From assembly GCA_013397075.1 (NCBI GenBank), contig VWZS01008170.1, positions 436,277-500,276 on the forward strand: a stretch of 64,000 nucleotides of DNA, read 5' to 3'. The position numbers and the translations under genes were made by a program. The notes under the pieces are model-generated. The model did not search any database, was not told the origin of the DNA, and saw nothing but the letters and a program-made list of their open reading frames with translations. Positions 37,901 to 49,900 of the stretch are shown here, in pieces; within the stretch, counting starts at the first letter, position 1, and each line of letters starts with the position of its first letter. The DNA is from Rhabdornis inornatus (lineage: Eukaryota > Chordata > Aves > Passeriformes > Rhabdornithidae).

Positions 37901-40900
37901 ACCCAAGAGGTTTTATTGCTTGAAAAGATTTATTGGAGGGAACTTCAAGGCTTTCTTTTTCAGGTGGTGCTGTGTATGGCAGGCTGACAAATGAATCATG
38001 CTGATTAACTGTTACAAGGTCTCTCTGTCTTTCTCCCTATTTTTATCTCTGAGCTTATCTTCTGTTCATGATTAGCTGTTGTGTAACTGAATATTTTAGT
38101 TAGTCCAGGTGAAATAATACACTGGTCAAATATAACCAGATTCTCCTATTGCAGCACAATAAATGTGATACTGTCCTGGTTTTGTGTAAAAACAAAAAAA
38201 AAAAGCCTGGGAAGAGGTTTAGAGTTGCATGCACTTGAACTATTGGCATGGCAGCAATCCAGCTATTAGTTTGTTTGCTGCTCTACTTCTGCTTCTCTGC
38301 AGGGTGAGAGGAGCAGCAACACGTTTCATATGCTGAGTTAGATCAGCCTGTGCTGCCATATAAAATGCTTGGGGGGTTTTTGGTGTCTTTTCAAAATCAG
38401 AATGTGGGCTGCGGGGTGCTGGGACAGCCGCTTGAGTGTGGCTTTGAAGACACTCTAGGAACAATATTCTTGCTGTGCTTTTATGCCAGATAGGTTCATT
38501 TTTTTTTTTTTTAATCTTAGGATGTTGTTGACAGGGAATCAAAGTTTAATTTTTTGCCTCTTTACCCATGCTAAGAGTAAATAACTTCTGAAAAATGAGT
38601 ATCTATCTGCACATAAACATCACCAATACTTGCATGTGGGATTTTGCAGGAGCTCACCTCCAGTAGCAAGGTCTTGATTTAAGAAGGAGCTGATGGATAT
38701 ATATTGGGAGAACTTGGCTGTCCTACAGCATTCAAGTGTAATTTTCATGTAGCTGATTAATGCATTGATAGCCATGCTGGCAGGTATTGTGGTTAAACTG
38801 GATTCCAGTATGCCTCTGAAATACTGTACTTTCATATTTCTTTAGGAATACTGTGGGAGAACTTCAAGCCCTCCTCTCTACAGTGCTGTGATCTTGCTTT
38901 GGGGAGTGTGTTTTGGAAGTGAACTTTGGTAGGGGACAATTAGGAATGGATAACAGGACGTGAAGCCTTTCCACCCCTAATGGTCAGTTTGATTTTTAAG
39001 TCAGGACATCAGTAATTTGAAAGTTGGCTATTGCTTAGCTGTGGGAAGTGCAGTTTTTAGTCAAAGAGGTGTGCTTTGGTCTCTTCTCTCTTATAGTATG
39101 GGATGTGTAGAAATAACCTTTAGATGTGGTAGTTAATAGAAATTGTAGAGCTTTAATTTGTAAACAATTCAGAAGCCAAAATAATAGTAATGTTATTCTT
39201 GTGTGTTTCAGTAGGAAGGAGGACAAGAGGCTGCTCTAGATTGGGTGATTTGTTCACCAAATAAACACCTTATTCTGCAGTGTCAATGGCCCAAGGACCA
39301 CTGAACCCCTACTCTGTACAGTCAGACTGGGATGTGTTGTGGTGGTTTGGCAAACCAGCACATTTTCCTGGTGGCTGTTTCTTCCACTGCATCATCCAGA
39401 AATTCATTGTTTAAAAACAAGAAAATTCCCAGTGGTTGCAGAGAGATAATACAAACCAGATGTGAATCCCAAATCTGCAGACAGCCAGAAATAATAACTC
39501 CTGTGGAGACAATTTTCCTCAAAGTGGATAAAGACAATCTTTGCTCTGAAGTCTAAAATCCTGGGATTTTAACCTCTGATGGTAAATATCATTGCTGCTG
39601 AAATCACAGAGGTGCTGGGGGCCCTACAATGGCTCCGGGTGATGCCCCAACTCTTGGGAACTCCCTGCAGCACAAGGGTGCAGGTGGACTCCAGGGTGAT
39701 GCCTCAAGGTGTGGCTGCTGCAATCAGGGGTTTGCCCCCCTGTCATTTCCCTCCCACCCAGGAGCTACCTCTGAACTTTGTCACTGGGTATCCTGCAAAA
39801 AGTGACTTTGGTTTAGTCCAAAGGAAAACGCAACTGTTTGGTAGAACTATTCTGGCCTTTTATAAAAGGGAGAGGGGTTTTTAGGTTTTTCTCTGCTTTG
39901 CTACATGGAGATGAGAAGCAGGAAAAATATGATGAAAAGTAGGAAAATAGAGGCTGGGTGATCTAAGGGTTCAACAGCAGTGACAGGTTTTGGTCAGTGA
40001 TCCATGGCTGAGTTGTACACTCAAATAATGGTGGTTTCTAGCAATTCTCAAATTGTCAGGAGTATTTGAATTTGATGTGTTTCCGGGGGGGAATAATCAT
40101 TCACTGTCTGCAGCACTAAATGTATCGAGTGAAAATGTAACAGACTCTTAGCTTTTACTCTGAAGAAACTGAGTGACATTCACACGTGTACAACACTGTT
40201 TGTGACATCTTTCTCATGTTATAGTTTTTATCTGGTGTAGATTGCTGAGACTAGGTCACCCAATTTAGGCTCTTGCAGCATCTCTCCAGCAGCCGAGTAA
40301 TTGTTTAAATTGTCTTGTTCATCTGTTCTACTTTGATACATGATGTGAATATAACTCACTTCAAAAAGATGGCTTTAGATATTGTTCCCTGTTTTGGTGC
40401 ACCAGAATTTCTGGCCTTCATAGATCCTAAAAGCTGCCTATGTAGATGTGCTGTAAACATTTATTCAGACCACTGCAGTCTTTTCCTTCGTGTCTTATGC
40501 TAAAGCAGGAGAAAAGGGCCACTTGCTAAATTTATACAGTAACACATTAAGCACACTTGAAAGTTTTGCAAGGCTGCATCAGAATTTTTTTTAATATTTA
40601 CTAAATTGAATTATATCTTGTCTTGGTATTAAAAAGTAAAGTTAATACTTTCAAAAATGAAAGTGAGACAAAACCCACACACATTTAGGACAACAAACAA
40701 AGAACTGCCACAGAGAAATCTATCCCTTCATGGTCACCTGGAAAGCATCACCAAGTAAGACTGGGAGTGCAGAGAGGACTCGTTTCCATTGTGCAGATAC
40801 CTGATTTTATAACTGCTTTCTCCATTTTATGGGAAGAGCTGGATGAAATAGAGATCTTTCTTCCTATGCTGGTCATGCTTAAAACTGTTATCTTACAGAT

Positions 40901-43900
40901 TTTGGCGAATGAAGTCTTTCTGGTGGGTTTCTCGGGAGCCCTGGCTGTCTTGATTTTCTCCTCCTGTGTCACGTTGCAGACATGGCTGAGCAGGAGTTAT
41001 GGGTGGCTTTGTAGATAGGGACAGCTCTTGGCTGCATGGGGAATACCTTGGACCTTGTGTGTATAGAGATAGGCTTACAGGTCCTCCAGAACAGAGTGTT
41101 TATTGCCTTTGGGAAATGGAGACCTTTTTGAGCTCCGCTATGTCAATTTTTTGTGGCCTGATTTGATCCAAATTGGTTCTGTATTTGCCAGAATGACCTT
41201 TCATCTTTCCATCATGGCAGGGAGATGTGTGAATCACTGATGTTCCTATTGCTTCTGCTACCTGATGCAGCTTGTACTCAAACTGGGGTGATGTACATGT
41301 GGTAATTTTTTGGGAATTCCTATTTCTGAGTGCACTAGGAATGTCTTCTGACATGTAGGAGATACTGCAGCATGGTGTCACTGGTACTGCCACGTGAAGC
41401 AAACCCACCTCCTTCCACGTGAAAGAATTTGACATGAAATACTGAAATAAGACCACATTATAACTTGACTATTTCCCTCTGTTACCAATGACTAAGGCAG
41501 GGTATCCCAAAAATATCTGGGCCTCCAGGGATAGGAAGAGACCTTGTGACTCCACAGCTTACTCTGTGTTGCTTTTCATGCAGCAGCTGTTAAAGGGTCT
41601 TTGTGCCTTCTCCCCACTGCAGTCCTTAGGAAGTAGTATCAGGAAATGGACAGGATGAATAGATGAATTTGTGGAAGAAATCCTGTTACATTTTTAGCTG
41701 CTGTTCGATGTATGAAAGCTTGATGTCAAAGCCTGCTGGGCAGAGTCCTTTCCTTATACAAGAGAAAAAACCTGAAGTTCTGACAGAATAGGGGAAACTT
41801 GAAAAGTGTTGTGTGAAGTTGGAGATGGAGGTTCTCTCTTGCAGTAACTGCTGAAGGTTGTCAGAAGCATGGGCTGTTTGGCAAATCCTCCTTGCCATGA
41901 GCTGATGTTAAAGCAGTGATGTGCTTTGGGGTGAATGTGTGAAGCAAAGGCCTCGTTTGCAGGAGGAAGAAATGGGGCTTTGAGTATTGGTATGGTTAGA
42001 TCATCTCCATGTTGGGAGGCAGGCCTCGGTCCAGTGCTTGTAGCACTGTTTTCTGTCTGAAGGAGCTGATGTGTCTGAAAACTGTTGTTTAAGGGTTTGG
42101 ATTTAGCTGTAACAACTTGCCCCTCATTGATGTGCAATTGAGGTTACTTGAGCACTGCTGCTGGGCTGGACGCTTGGCCATGGATGGAAGTGGAGTCCAG
42201 GCAGGCAGGATCTGTCCTTGAACTGCACCTCCCTTTAATCCTCTCTTAGGCTTGAACCACGTGGGAAGAGAAGGAATTAATGAGGGCACCAAACCATCAG
42301 AGACAAAGTTGGCACAGGAATGAAGTGTGAGCTGGATATAATTTGCTGAGATAAAGGAAAATTGCAGGCATTGTGATAACAGTGGCTGTGTGACAGGGAC
42401 ACATTGAGAGATGTGACACACTGCTGCCTGTCTCACTTCATAACAGAGGCTTGCACCGAGTTAGACCAAGGTCTGCAACTCTTTTTGTACAGTCTCAGCA
42501 TCTTCCCAGCCCCTGGAGCTATTCAGACAACCAAGATGACAGTGAATTTCAGGCTGGTCTCCTGCAGCTTTCTTTAGTGAGTTGTTCTTTGTCTGAGCTG
42601 CCAGAGCAACTTGACCTAAAAGAAATCAAACTTGAGTCATGGCTTCTTGGGCCCCAAACCCTCTACTTAAAGCAGCAGTCCACTTCTGCAGCACTGGAGG
42701 GTGGAAAATTGAGAGGAGTTGTACCTACTAAGTGCATTGTGGAGCTTCTGAAAGATGTTTTATGTTTTTACAATGAAGTGCAATGGGAGATTAATTTCTC
42801 ATTACTGGGGTTAGCCCTTACTGGGGTTTCTGTTTGCCTATGCCAGGCGACAGGATGGAGTTATCTCTCCCAAGAGGTCTTCACTGCACTCAGAATGATC
42901 TGCCTGGATCTAATGGGTGGGGCAGGGAGAAAACAAGTACTTGCTGTACTCTTAAAGCTCTCTGTGATCGAAGCTGACAGCCCTTTCCAGTGGGCTTTGT
43001 CTTCGCATGGCTCTGTTTGCAAAGCCACAGTATGTCTGTCAGTCACTTCTGCCTTTCAAAGCCTTGCTTCAGACTGCTTAAAAAAATTAAAATTCCTGGT
43101 AGCATTAGATTATTAATCTTTCTCCAGCCATTAAAATGGTAATTCAAAAGCCTTTAATTATTCCCACCTATGTAGCCCCTATGAAGGTGTGGCTTCAAAA
43201 ATGCTTCTACCGTTTTGAATCTTGGAGTTAATGATGTGCTGCCTTGTGCTGCTGGCTCAGCTCCTGTGTCGAGGCTGTGGTCTTTTACCACAGCCCAGCA
43301 GCTGACAGAGCAGCTCAGAGAAGAGGGAAGCAGCAGTTGCTGTGCTTCCCTGATCCTGGGCAATAAAGCATGTCACTGGGCTGCTCCCCTGCTGGAATTT
43401 GTGGCAGCCTGGCTGCTGCCACTGGCCCTGGCTGCCAGTGGCCACGAGGACGTGCTGAGAGGGCTGTGGATGAGCAGGGATGAAGCAAGCTGTGGACTTG
43501 GCCTTCTCTTTCCTCCTCTTGTGCTGGGCTCAGCAGGGAGTGTGGAAGCTGCTCTGACAGCTCTCTGCCATTGGAAAACCTTCAAGCTCTGAGAGATGTT
43601 TCTGAGTCTGGCTCTGCAGTTCAGTACAGCGCTGTAACAGGCAGGAATCGCACCTCACCCGAGAGTTTGGGACTTTAGGTTCAGCACTGTGGCATGAAAA
43701 TGTTAGTGCACACAGCTTTTCTGAGCAGGAGCAGGGACATGCTAATGTATAGCACTTTCAATACAATTGCACTGAATGCCTTCTCCTATATTGTACTGAA
43801 TGTGCTGACATTTGAGGGGGTAAAAATACTGATCTGCCTGCATGCTCCAAGCCTAGTTTACGTTTTGCAGCTCTAAATGGTAAAGCTCCTGCCTGTCACC

Positions 43901-46900
43901 AGCTTTTTATATCTTGGCTTATAAGGCAAAGGGAAGAGGTGACAAAGGTAACAGCATGTTATTGAAGGGAATGTTTGATGGTGGAGGGACAATAGCACTC
44001 GTTTGGTGTAAAATGTCACAGATTGTCTCATATTTAACTCTTTGTAAAGATATTGTCCTGGAAGTATTTTACAAATTATTCAGAGCAATGTCAACTCCAG
44101 CAATTGGTTACATTCAGCATAAATATTTTGAGTTATTCATTACCTTTAAAAGAAAATAGTAATTATTGCATCTCGCACCTTCTCTTTTTTTAAATGAAAC
44201 TTGGCAGGACCTACCACTCCTTCCTCCTGCCAAATTATGCACTATAGAGTTCAGTCCATGAAAATTTATTGTTGCAGTTGATGTAAATTGCATCTAATGG
44301 GCAAATGAGTCACGGCTGTGCTTACAGCCAGCTTTGTGTTCTAAAGGCACATGCCAGCAGGTTGGAAGCAGAGGCAGAGTAAACAGGACTTAGCTGTTTC
44401 CACTCTCTAGTGACAGCTTTCTTCTCACTGCTGGGCTGCAGAGCTCCTGGGGTGACACACTCTTTGCTCAGGTCCCTTGTATTGTTGGGGGAACAAGAGT
44501 TCCCCCAAGAGTTGAGGGCTGCAGATGAGGGTGGATCCGATCATTTAGCAGGATTTTAAGGACTCTTTATAGTGGGAACAAGTCACCAGGATACAGTTCA
44601 TGTAGTTGCCCTGTGCCCCACTGAAAAGTTAGTTGTGGGGAATGTGGGAACATGGCACTTGAAACTGGGGAGCATCATCTCATTGCCTTCCTGTGCTCCC
44701 AAATCTCCTGTAGTTGGAGCTTGGCCGTAATTTTGTAGTTGGGATGAGATTTGGTTGTTCAGCACCTCGTGCCTTAGGGCCCAGCCCCAACCTGGAGGCT
44801 TTAATGTGATGTAACTCCTGTCTGGTTGAACTGGGAAGCTAAACCAGTTTGGAATGCAGATGTAGAATGGTTTCTACCCTGCTGTGAAACCTTTCAAGGC
44901 TGACGTAGAGAATCCAGCTCTGCACTGGAGCAAGTCCAAACCACTCTTCCCACTCTGGTTGTGAAGTACAAGGTAAATAAAAACATAGTTGTTATTTTGT
45001 GGAAAGGCTCTTGAAGGCTTTAGAAGAGAGGAAAATGACAGCTGTGGAACAGGAGTGTCCAGAACTACTATAGCATTTGTTAAGCTATTGACAAGAAAGT
45101 TTACTCCAGCCTTCTGTAACTTCATTTAAAATGCGATATAATTATTGTTTACACTAAAGCTGCTTCCTGTTTCCACTATAGCAATTATGCCAGAGGCACA
45201 CCATTTATTCTCAGTGTATCAGCCCAGGATATGGTCATTACCACACTAATGGGAACTGCTTTCAAATTGTTACACTTGGCAATAACTATATCCTGGAGTA
45301 ACAAACTTCTCACCATTCAGCTCACAAATTTATAAACATCTTCTGATGAAAATAAACAGGAAAGCACTGATCGTCTTTTCCCTGCCCCATTGCTTCAAAT
45401 GCACTTAATTTTAATAATGATTTTAGAGGAGAACCTGCTTCAAAGATGCTGCTACTGCTCCAGTATATGCTAAAAGGAAGGAGTTTGTGCCCACCCAGGG
45501 TTAAGGCTGCTCTGTGTTCACCTGATGCTGTTGCAGTGCTGTTACACTGGGGTAGGGAATGGGAAAACTGGAAATTTCTTTAATGGAACAGTGACTACCC
45601 AAACATCTTGCTGCCCCATCAGTTTTGCTGCTCTGGGGTGGAGTGGGCCAGCTGGGGTGAGTGACAGCCTTTACAGAGGGCTGGTCACTGTGAGGAAGTG
45701 CCACATGAAGTGGTGGTTTAATTCTGTAGTTAGACTTGGATATTTGGCAGTGGCTGTTTTGGCCTCCTGGATTTCATATTGATGACTTGTTTTAATTTCT
45801 TGATTCAGCTTTAAGCATCATATTTACTGACTTTTGTTTCCAAAGAGAAAATAGTAATTTCTAATTAATCCAAGCTGAAGTTAAAAAGAAAGCAATCCTC
45901 TTGATTTGAGGGTGTTAAGGGCCTGGAGTCCTTTGGCTCATTTTTTTCTGTGGGATTCAATTTGAGTGCTTGTTTTGCTACTTCTTGCATTCCAAGCCTG
46001 TCCGGCTTGCTCTGCTATGGTGAGATGGTTTGGTGATAGGGAATGCCTGCTGGTTTCTGGCTGCTGTTGCTATGCCAGTGAAACCTGCCTGAGTTGTTCT
46101 GGATTGTGAAGTGTGTGATAGTTGAGACATCATCCTTAGTTTTGCTTAAAATCTTCCCTGGCACACCATGGCTGAGTGTGGTCTGTTGTGGGGGCTTGGT
46201 GAGCCACACGTGCATTTCTGCCAGAGGGGAAGTTTGGAAAGGCTGCACAATACTGCATGGCCCAGCTTACTGGGGAAATGCTCCAGCATCCTGGGCTGCC
46301 TTGGAGTACAGATGGAAGAGGAAATTACTCTTACTCCAGTAAGATAATTAATAACTTCAACAGGCAATCTTGTGCATGCTGTTCCTTTCCCCATAACCTG
46401 GAACTGGCAGGGCCTCGTGCATCCTGGCTGTCACAGGACAATCAGCTGTGGGTAAACATTTCCAGTAGAGTTGGAGAGTTTCCTGAAAGCCCTGTGTTCC
46501 TTCTGAATTAGTGCTGGTGTGCAGGGGGATTCCTGGAGGTGGCTGTGCCTGTGCCAAGCACATTTCACACTGTCAGCCAGCTCCTTACCTAGGACACAGC
46601 ACACTTTGGTGCTGCATTCTCCTGGCTCCGTCTGTTCCTGGGGCTGGATCCCAAAGCCATCTTCTGCCTAAATATTGGCAGGAGGTTTTCCATTCTGCCT
46701 TGTTATGGGCCATGAGCAGTTTGTGGGAGTGCAGGGCTCAGTCAGATTTGTCTCTCATGGCAATTAGCTCAACAGCACCAGTTATACTGGATTTGGCCAG
46801 TGGATACTAAGGGGCCACCTGCTTAATTCTGCATTGAATCCCTTTAGGTTCTTCATGCATCGACTGATACTGTATTGTTTGCAATGGCTACCAGGTGCTG

Positions 46901-49900
46901 GTTGCAGGAAGAAAACAAAAATCATGCTTCTGGAAGGGAAAGTCAGCTTCTTGAGGCTATCAGATCAGTATGAAACTCTGAAGTTGTGACACATCTTCAT
47001 TATGAAAGCAAATTAGAATTTTTCCTGTACTTGCTCTCATACCTGTGCATCAAACTGGGATTAGGCTCCAGGATGGGCCCTGCTAGCAAAAGGTGTACAT
47101 TTGGCACGATCTGAAATACCAGTTTGAAGGCTAAAGGTGCTGTCAGCTGCAGTTTGCTGTTCATCTTTAGTGGGACTGCCTTATGAGCAGTTTTTGTTCT
47201 GTTATGTGCTGGGGAAAAACCTTGCCCTGCTGCTGTCCTAGCCTGGCTATTGGGAAGAGTCTGACAAATGCTAGTGCTGGAGAGGATGTGTTTAAAATTA
47301 TCCTGGCCTGGAACTGGCAGTGGCCCAGCCTCCTCTTCAGAATAGCAAGGCCAAGAAGGAGATTTCCAAGGCCTGACTGGGGCTCTTTGGCCAGGCCATC
47401 GCACCAGTTCTGTTCTCATGATGCACTAGGGAGGAGAGGAAAAAATAGCTTTGGAGTTCTTTCTGTATGTGAAAGGATTTGGAATATTTGTCAAAGGCAG
47501 CGGAGGGAAAATCTGCTTGTTTTGGGGTTGTTTTCCTATTTTTGCTCCTGTTCCTGGGCAGTGCAAGCTTAGCAGCCATGCTGATGAACAGGGATGTCAA
47601 TTATGAAGCGCTTCTCTTTGCTTGGCATGTGGAGCAGCCTGTGAAAATAAACTGGAAAACTTCAAAGTGTTTGCAGTGACAGTAGTGTTCCCCTCAAGGA
47701 TGGACAAGTGTTGCTTGAACCTGAAAACCAGAGCTTTTAGCTAGAAAGGATAGTAAAAAACATTTGTAGCACATTCATTAAAAGAAAAAAAAAAAAAACA
47801 GGGAGACTTTCACTGACCAGGCTCATTAAGCCAGGAGCAAACAAGGTTTTTCTGCTCTCTGGGTTTTTACTAGTGTATGGGGCTAAACTGAATTCCTGAG
47901 GAAGGATGGGAACTTCTCCAGGGCTGGAGAGTAGTGAGATGTGGGACTGGGGGAGAACCAGATCAACTCACTGTCTCTTCAAGTCTCTTCCCCTAAAGGG
48001 GTACATGAGTATCTGACCAGTTCTAGGTTTTACTTTTCACCTTTTAGCTAACTCTAAGAGCCTGGGACAAACCATTTTCCTTGCATTTTTAAGGGTACTT
48101 TCTGCAAAGTTTTAATTGTTGTGTAGTGTAGTAGCTAAATATGGGTGTGTAGTACCTAAAATATAAATCATATAAATACTACTTAGTGCTGTCTACTGAA
48201 GTTACAGTTAAGTACCTATTTCTGCGTGATTTGAGGCTCGAAACACCAGTATAAGAAATAATAACCTTTTCATGTATTTTTGTTGGTTGAAGGAAAGATT
48301 TAATGACTTCCACTTATTGTTGCTTTATCTTTCTGCAGGGATGTGAAAGCAGGAAATATTCTTCTTGGAGAAGATGGCTCAGTGCAAATTGCAGGTAACT
48401 TTCCTGGTAGCTTTGAGTAAACTTTAGGCATAACTGCATATCCAAAGAGATAGTTTAATGATCAAGGAGAAAACTGCATAAAAATGTTAGCTTCAAAAAG
48501 CCCCACAGTTCATAAAACAAACAAAAAAACCCAGCAATAAACAAACCACAAACCAAAACAAAAAGCCAACCCTGAGTTTATTATGTCTTGTTATCTTAAA
48601 ATGCTCTTACTTGGAATAATGACAATCAGGAGATATAAATCATTTGATTGTGAAGTCCTCAGAATCAATAGATCAGATAAAGTTCTTGGCACAAGCTAGT
48701 CAGGCTTTTTACATCAGCAAGTTTGTAGGCTTGGAAGTGGAGTGCACAGACCTCACCGATTTATCATTGATGTGTGAGGTGGTTTTGCACAGGTCTCTGT
48801 GAAGGGTGGACAGGTCCATCAGAAGGAAATGGGCCTATCTGATGGTAAAAGGAATTTAAGGAAAGATCAGTTGGTCAAACTGCTCCTGTGGATGCTCCCT
48901 GCTCTGCTTCAGTTGAGCTGGATGGCAAAAGAGGATGTTTAAGTGGCTGCCCTGGCCCAGCCCAAACTGGAAGTCTTAGAAGCAGTCATGCAAGGAGAAA
49001 CTGTTAAGTTGTTTTAGCTAATACAGATGTGCCTGGAGATGTCTTCTGTAGTCATTGCTGACATGAGCTGCAGCAACAGAGCTGTGCTGGAAACAGTCCT
49101 GAGTTGGGATAGACCATGTGGAAAAGGATATTGTGTGGAGTGTTTTGCCTCCTGATCCTCTTCTGATATTTTACTTCATGCATGTTCCTACAGACTTCAA
49201 TCTTCTTTCCAGAAATCAAAAATTATGCCTCATCCCTGAAAACATTCAAGGTTGAATGGGGGCTTTGAGCAACCTGTTCTGGTTGAAGGTGTCCCTGACC
49301 ATTGCAGGGGGTTGGACAAGATGACCATTAAAGGTCCTAACCCAAACTATTCTGTGTTTATTATTATTCTTGCAGACTAAGTAAGCCAAGATTTTTGGAG
49401 AGTACACTTAGAACCTGTGATATTTGTTTTTCCTTCTCTTCCCAGTGTGCTGTTTAGCTATCCTGAGTACAATTTTTCTCCAGTTCTCCTTTCCCTCAGT
49501 ACTGTGTTCTTCCCATGGATCTTGTAGTGCCTTTCCAGTCCTAGCCACCTCTAACTGGGGAGCAGAGCTTGTGTCCCATCCTGCCAGCTTGGCAAACATC
49601 CCTGTACATGTGTAACATTTTTAATCCCATATTTAATTGGGGAGAGCCATATCTGTGTGTGACAACATCTCTTCTTTAGTAGCCTGTCCTGCTGGTAGAG
49701 TCACAGCAGTAGGTCAGGCTGGTGTTCTGGGAGTTTAGGGATGAGGCAGTGACTGTATGAGGGAGAAGTGCCTGTAGCATTGTTTATTCCTTTGGACTAT
49801 CTATGCCTGGCTTTGGATCTTGGAATGAAAAGTGTTGATTTTCCACCAGGAAGTAGAACATGTTGCAGTGCAGTTTTTTATAGGTAGCTCTCCTCTCTGC

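Larger units (their letters stand above)
34312..48338 (+). other. OXSR1: OXSR1 intron 4
   Basis: A GT-AG phase 2 intron of about 14.0 kb, the largest complete intron here. It splits the HRD codon of Arg145. It holds a possible solo LTR (about 39336-39900), the longest open frame of the window without an ATG (42394-43116), a GC-rich block with a 57-base imperfect hairpin (43259-43315), two candidate conserved blocks (44155-44350 and 45125-45420) and a perfect 10-base hairpin (44485-44508). No extra exon is supported. Confidence 0.88.

Noticed and set aside
38173..38205. tgtcctggttttgtgtaaaa followed by an A run, like the start of some bird LTRs
   Set aside because: The similarity ends after about 15 bases and no partner edge is found.
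42394..43116. Longest open frame in the window, about 240 codons, + strand, intron 4
   Set aside because: Its apparent start is TTG, and the first in-frame ATG comes about two thirds of the way through. No domain is recognisable, codon use looks like intron, and about 0.25 frames of this length are expected by chance in 64 kb.
43215..43592. 125-codon open frame in the GC-rich block of intron 4
   Set aside because: Low-complexity Leu/Ala/Gly-rich translation without recognisable domains. GC-rich DNA has fewer stops, so the frame is not surprising.
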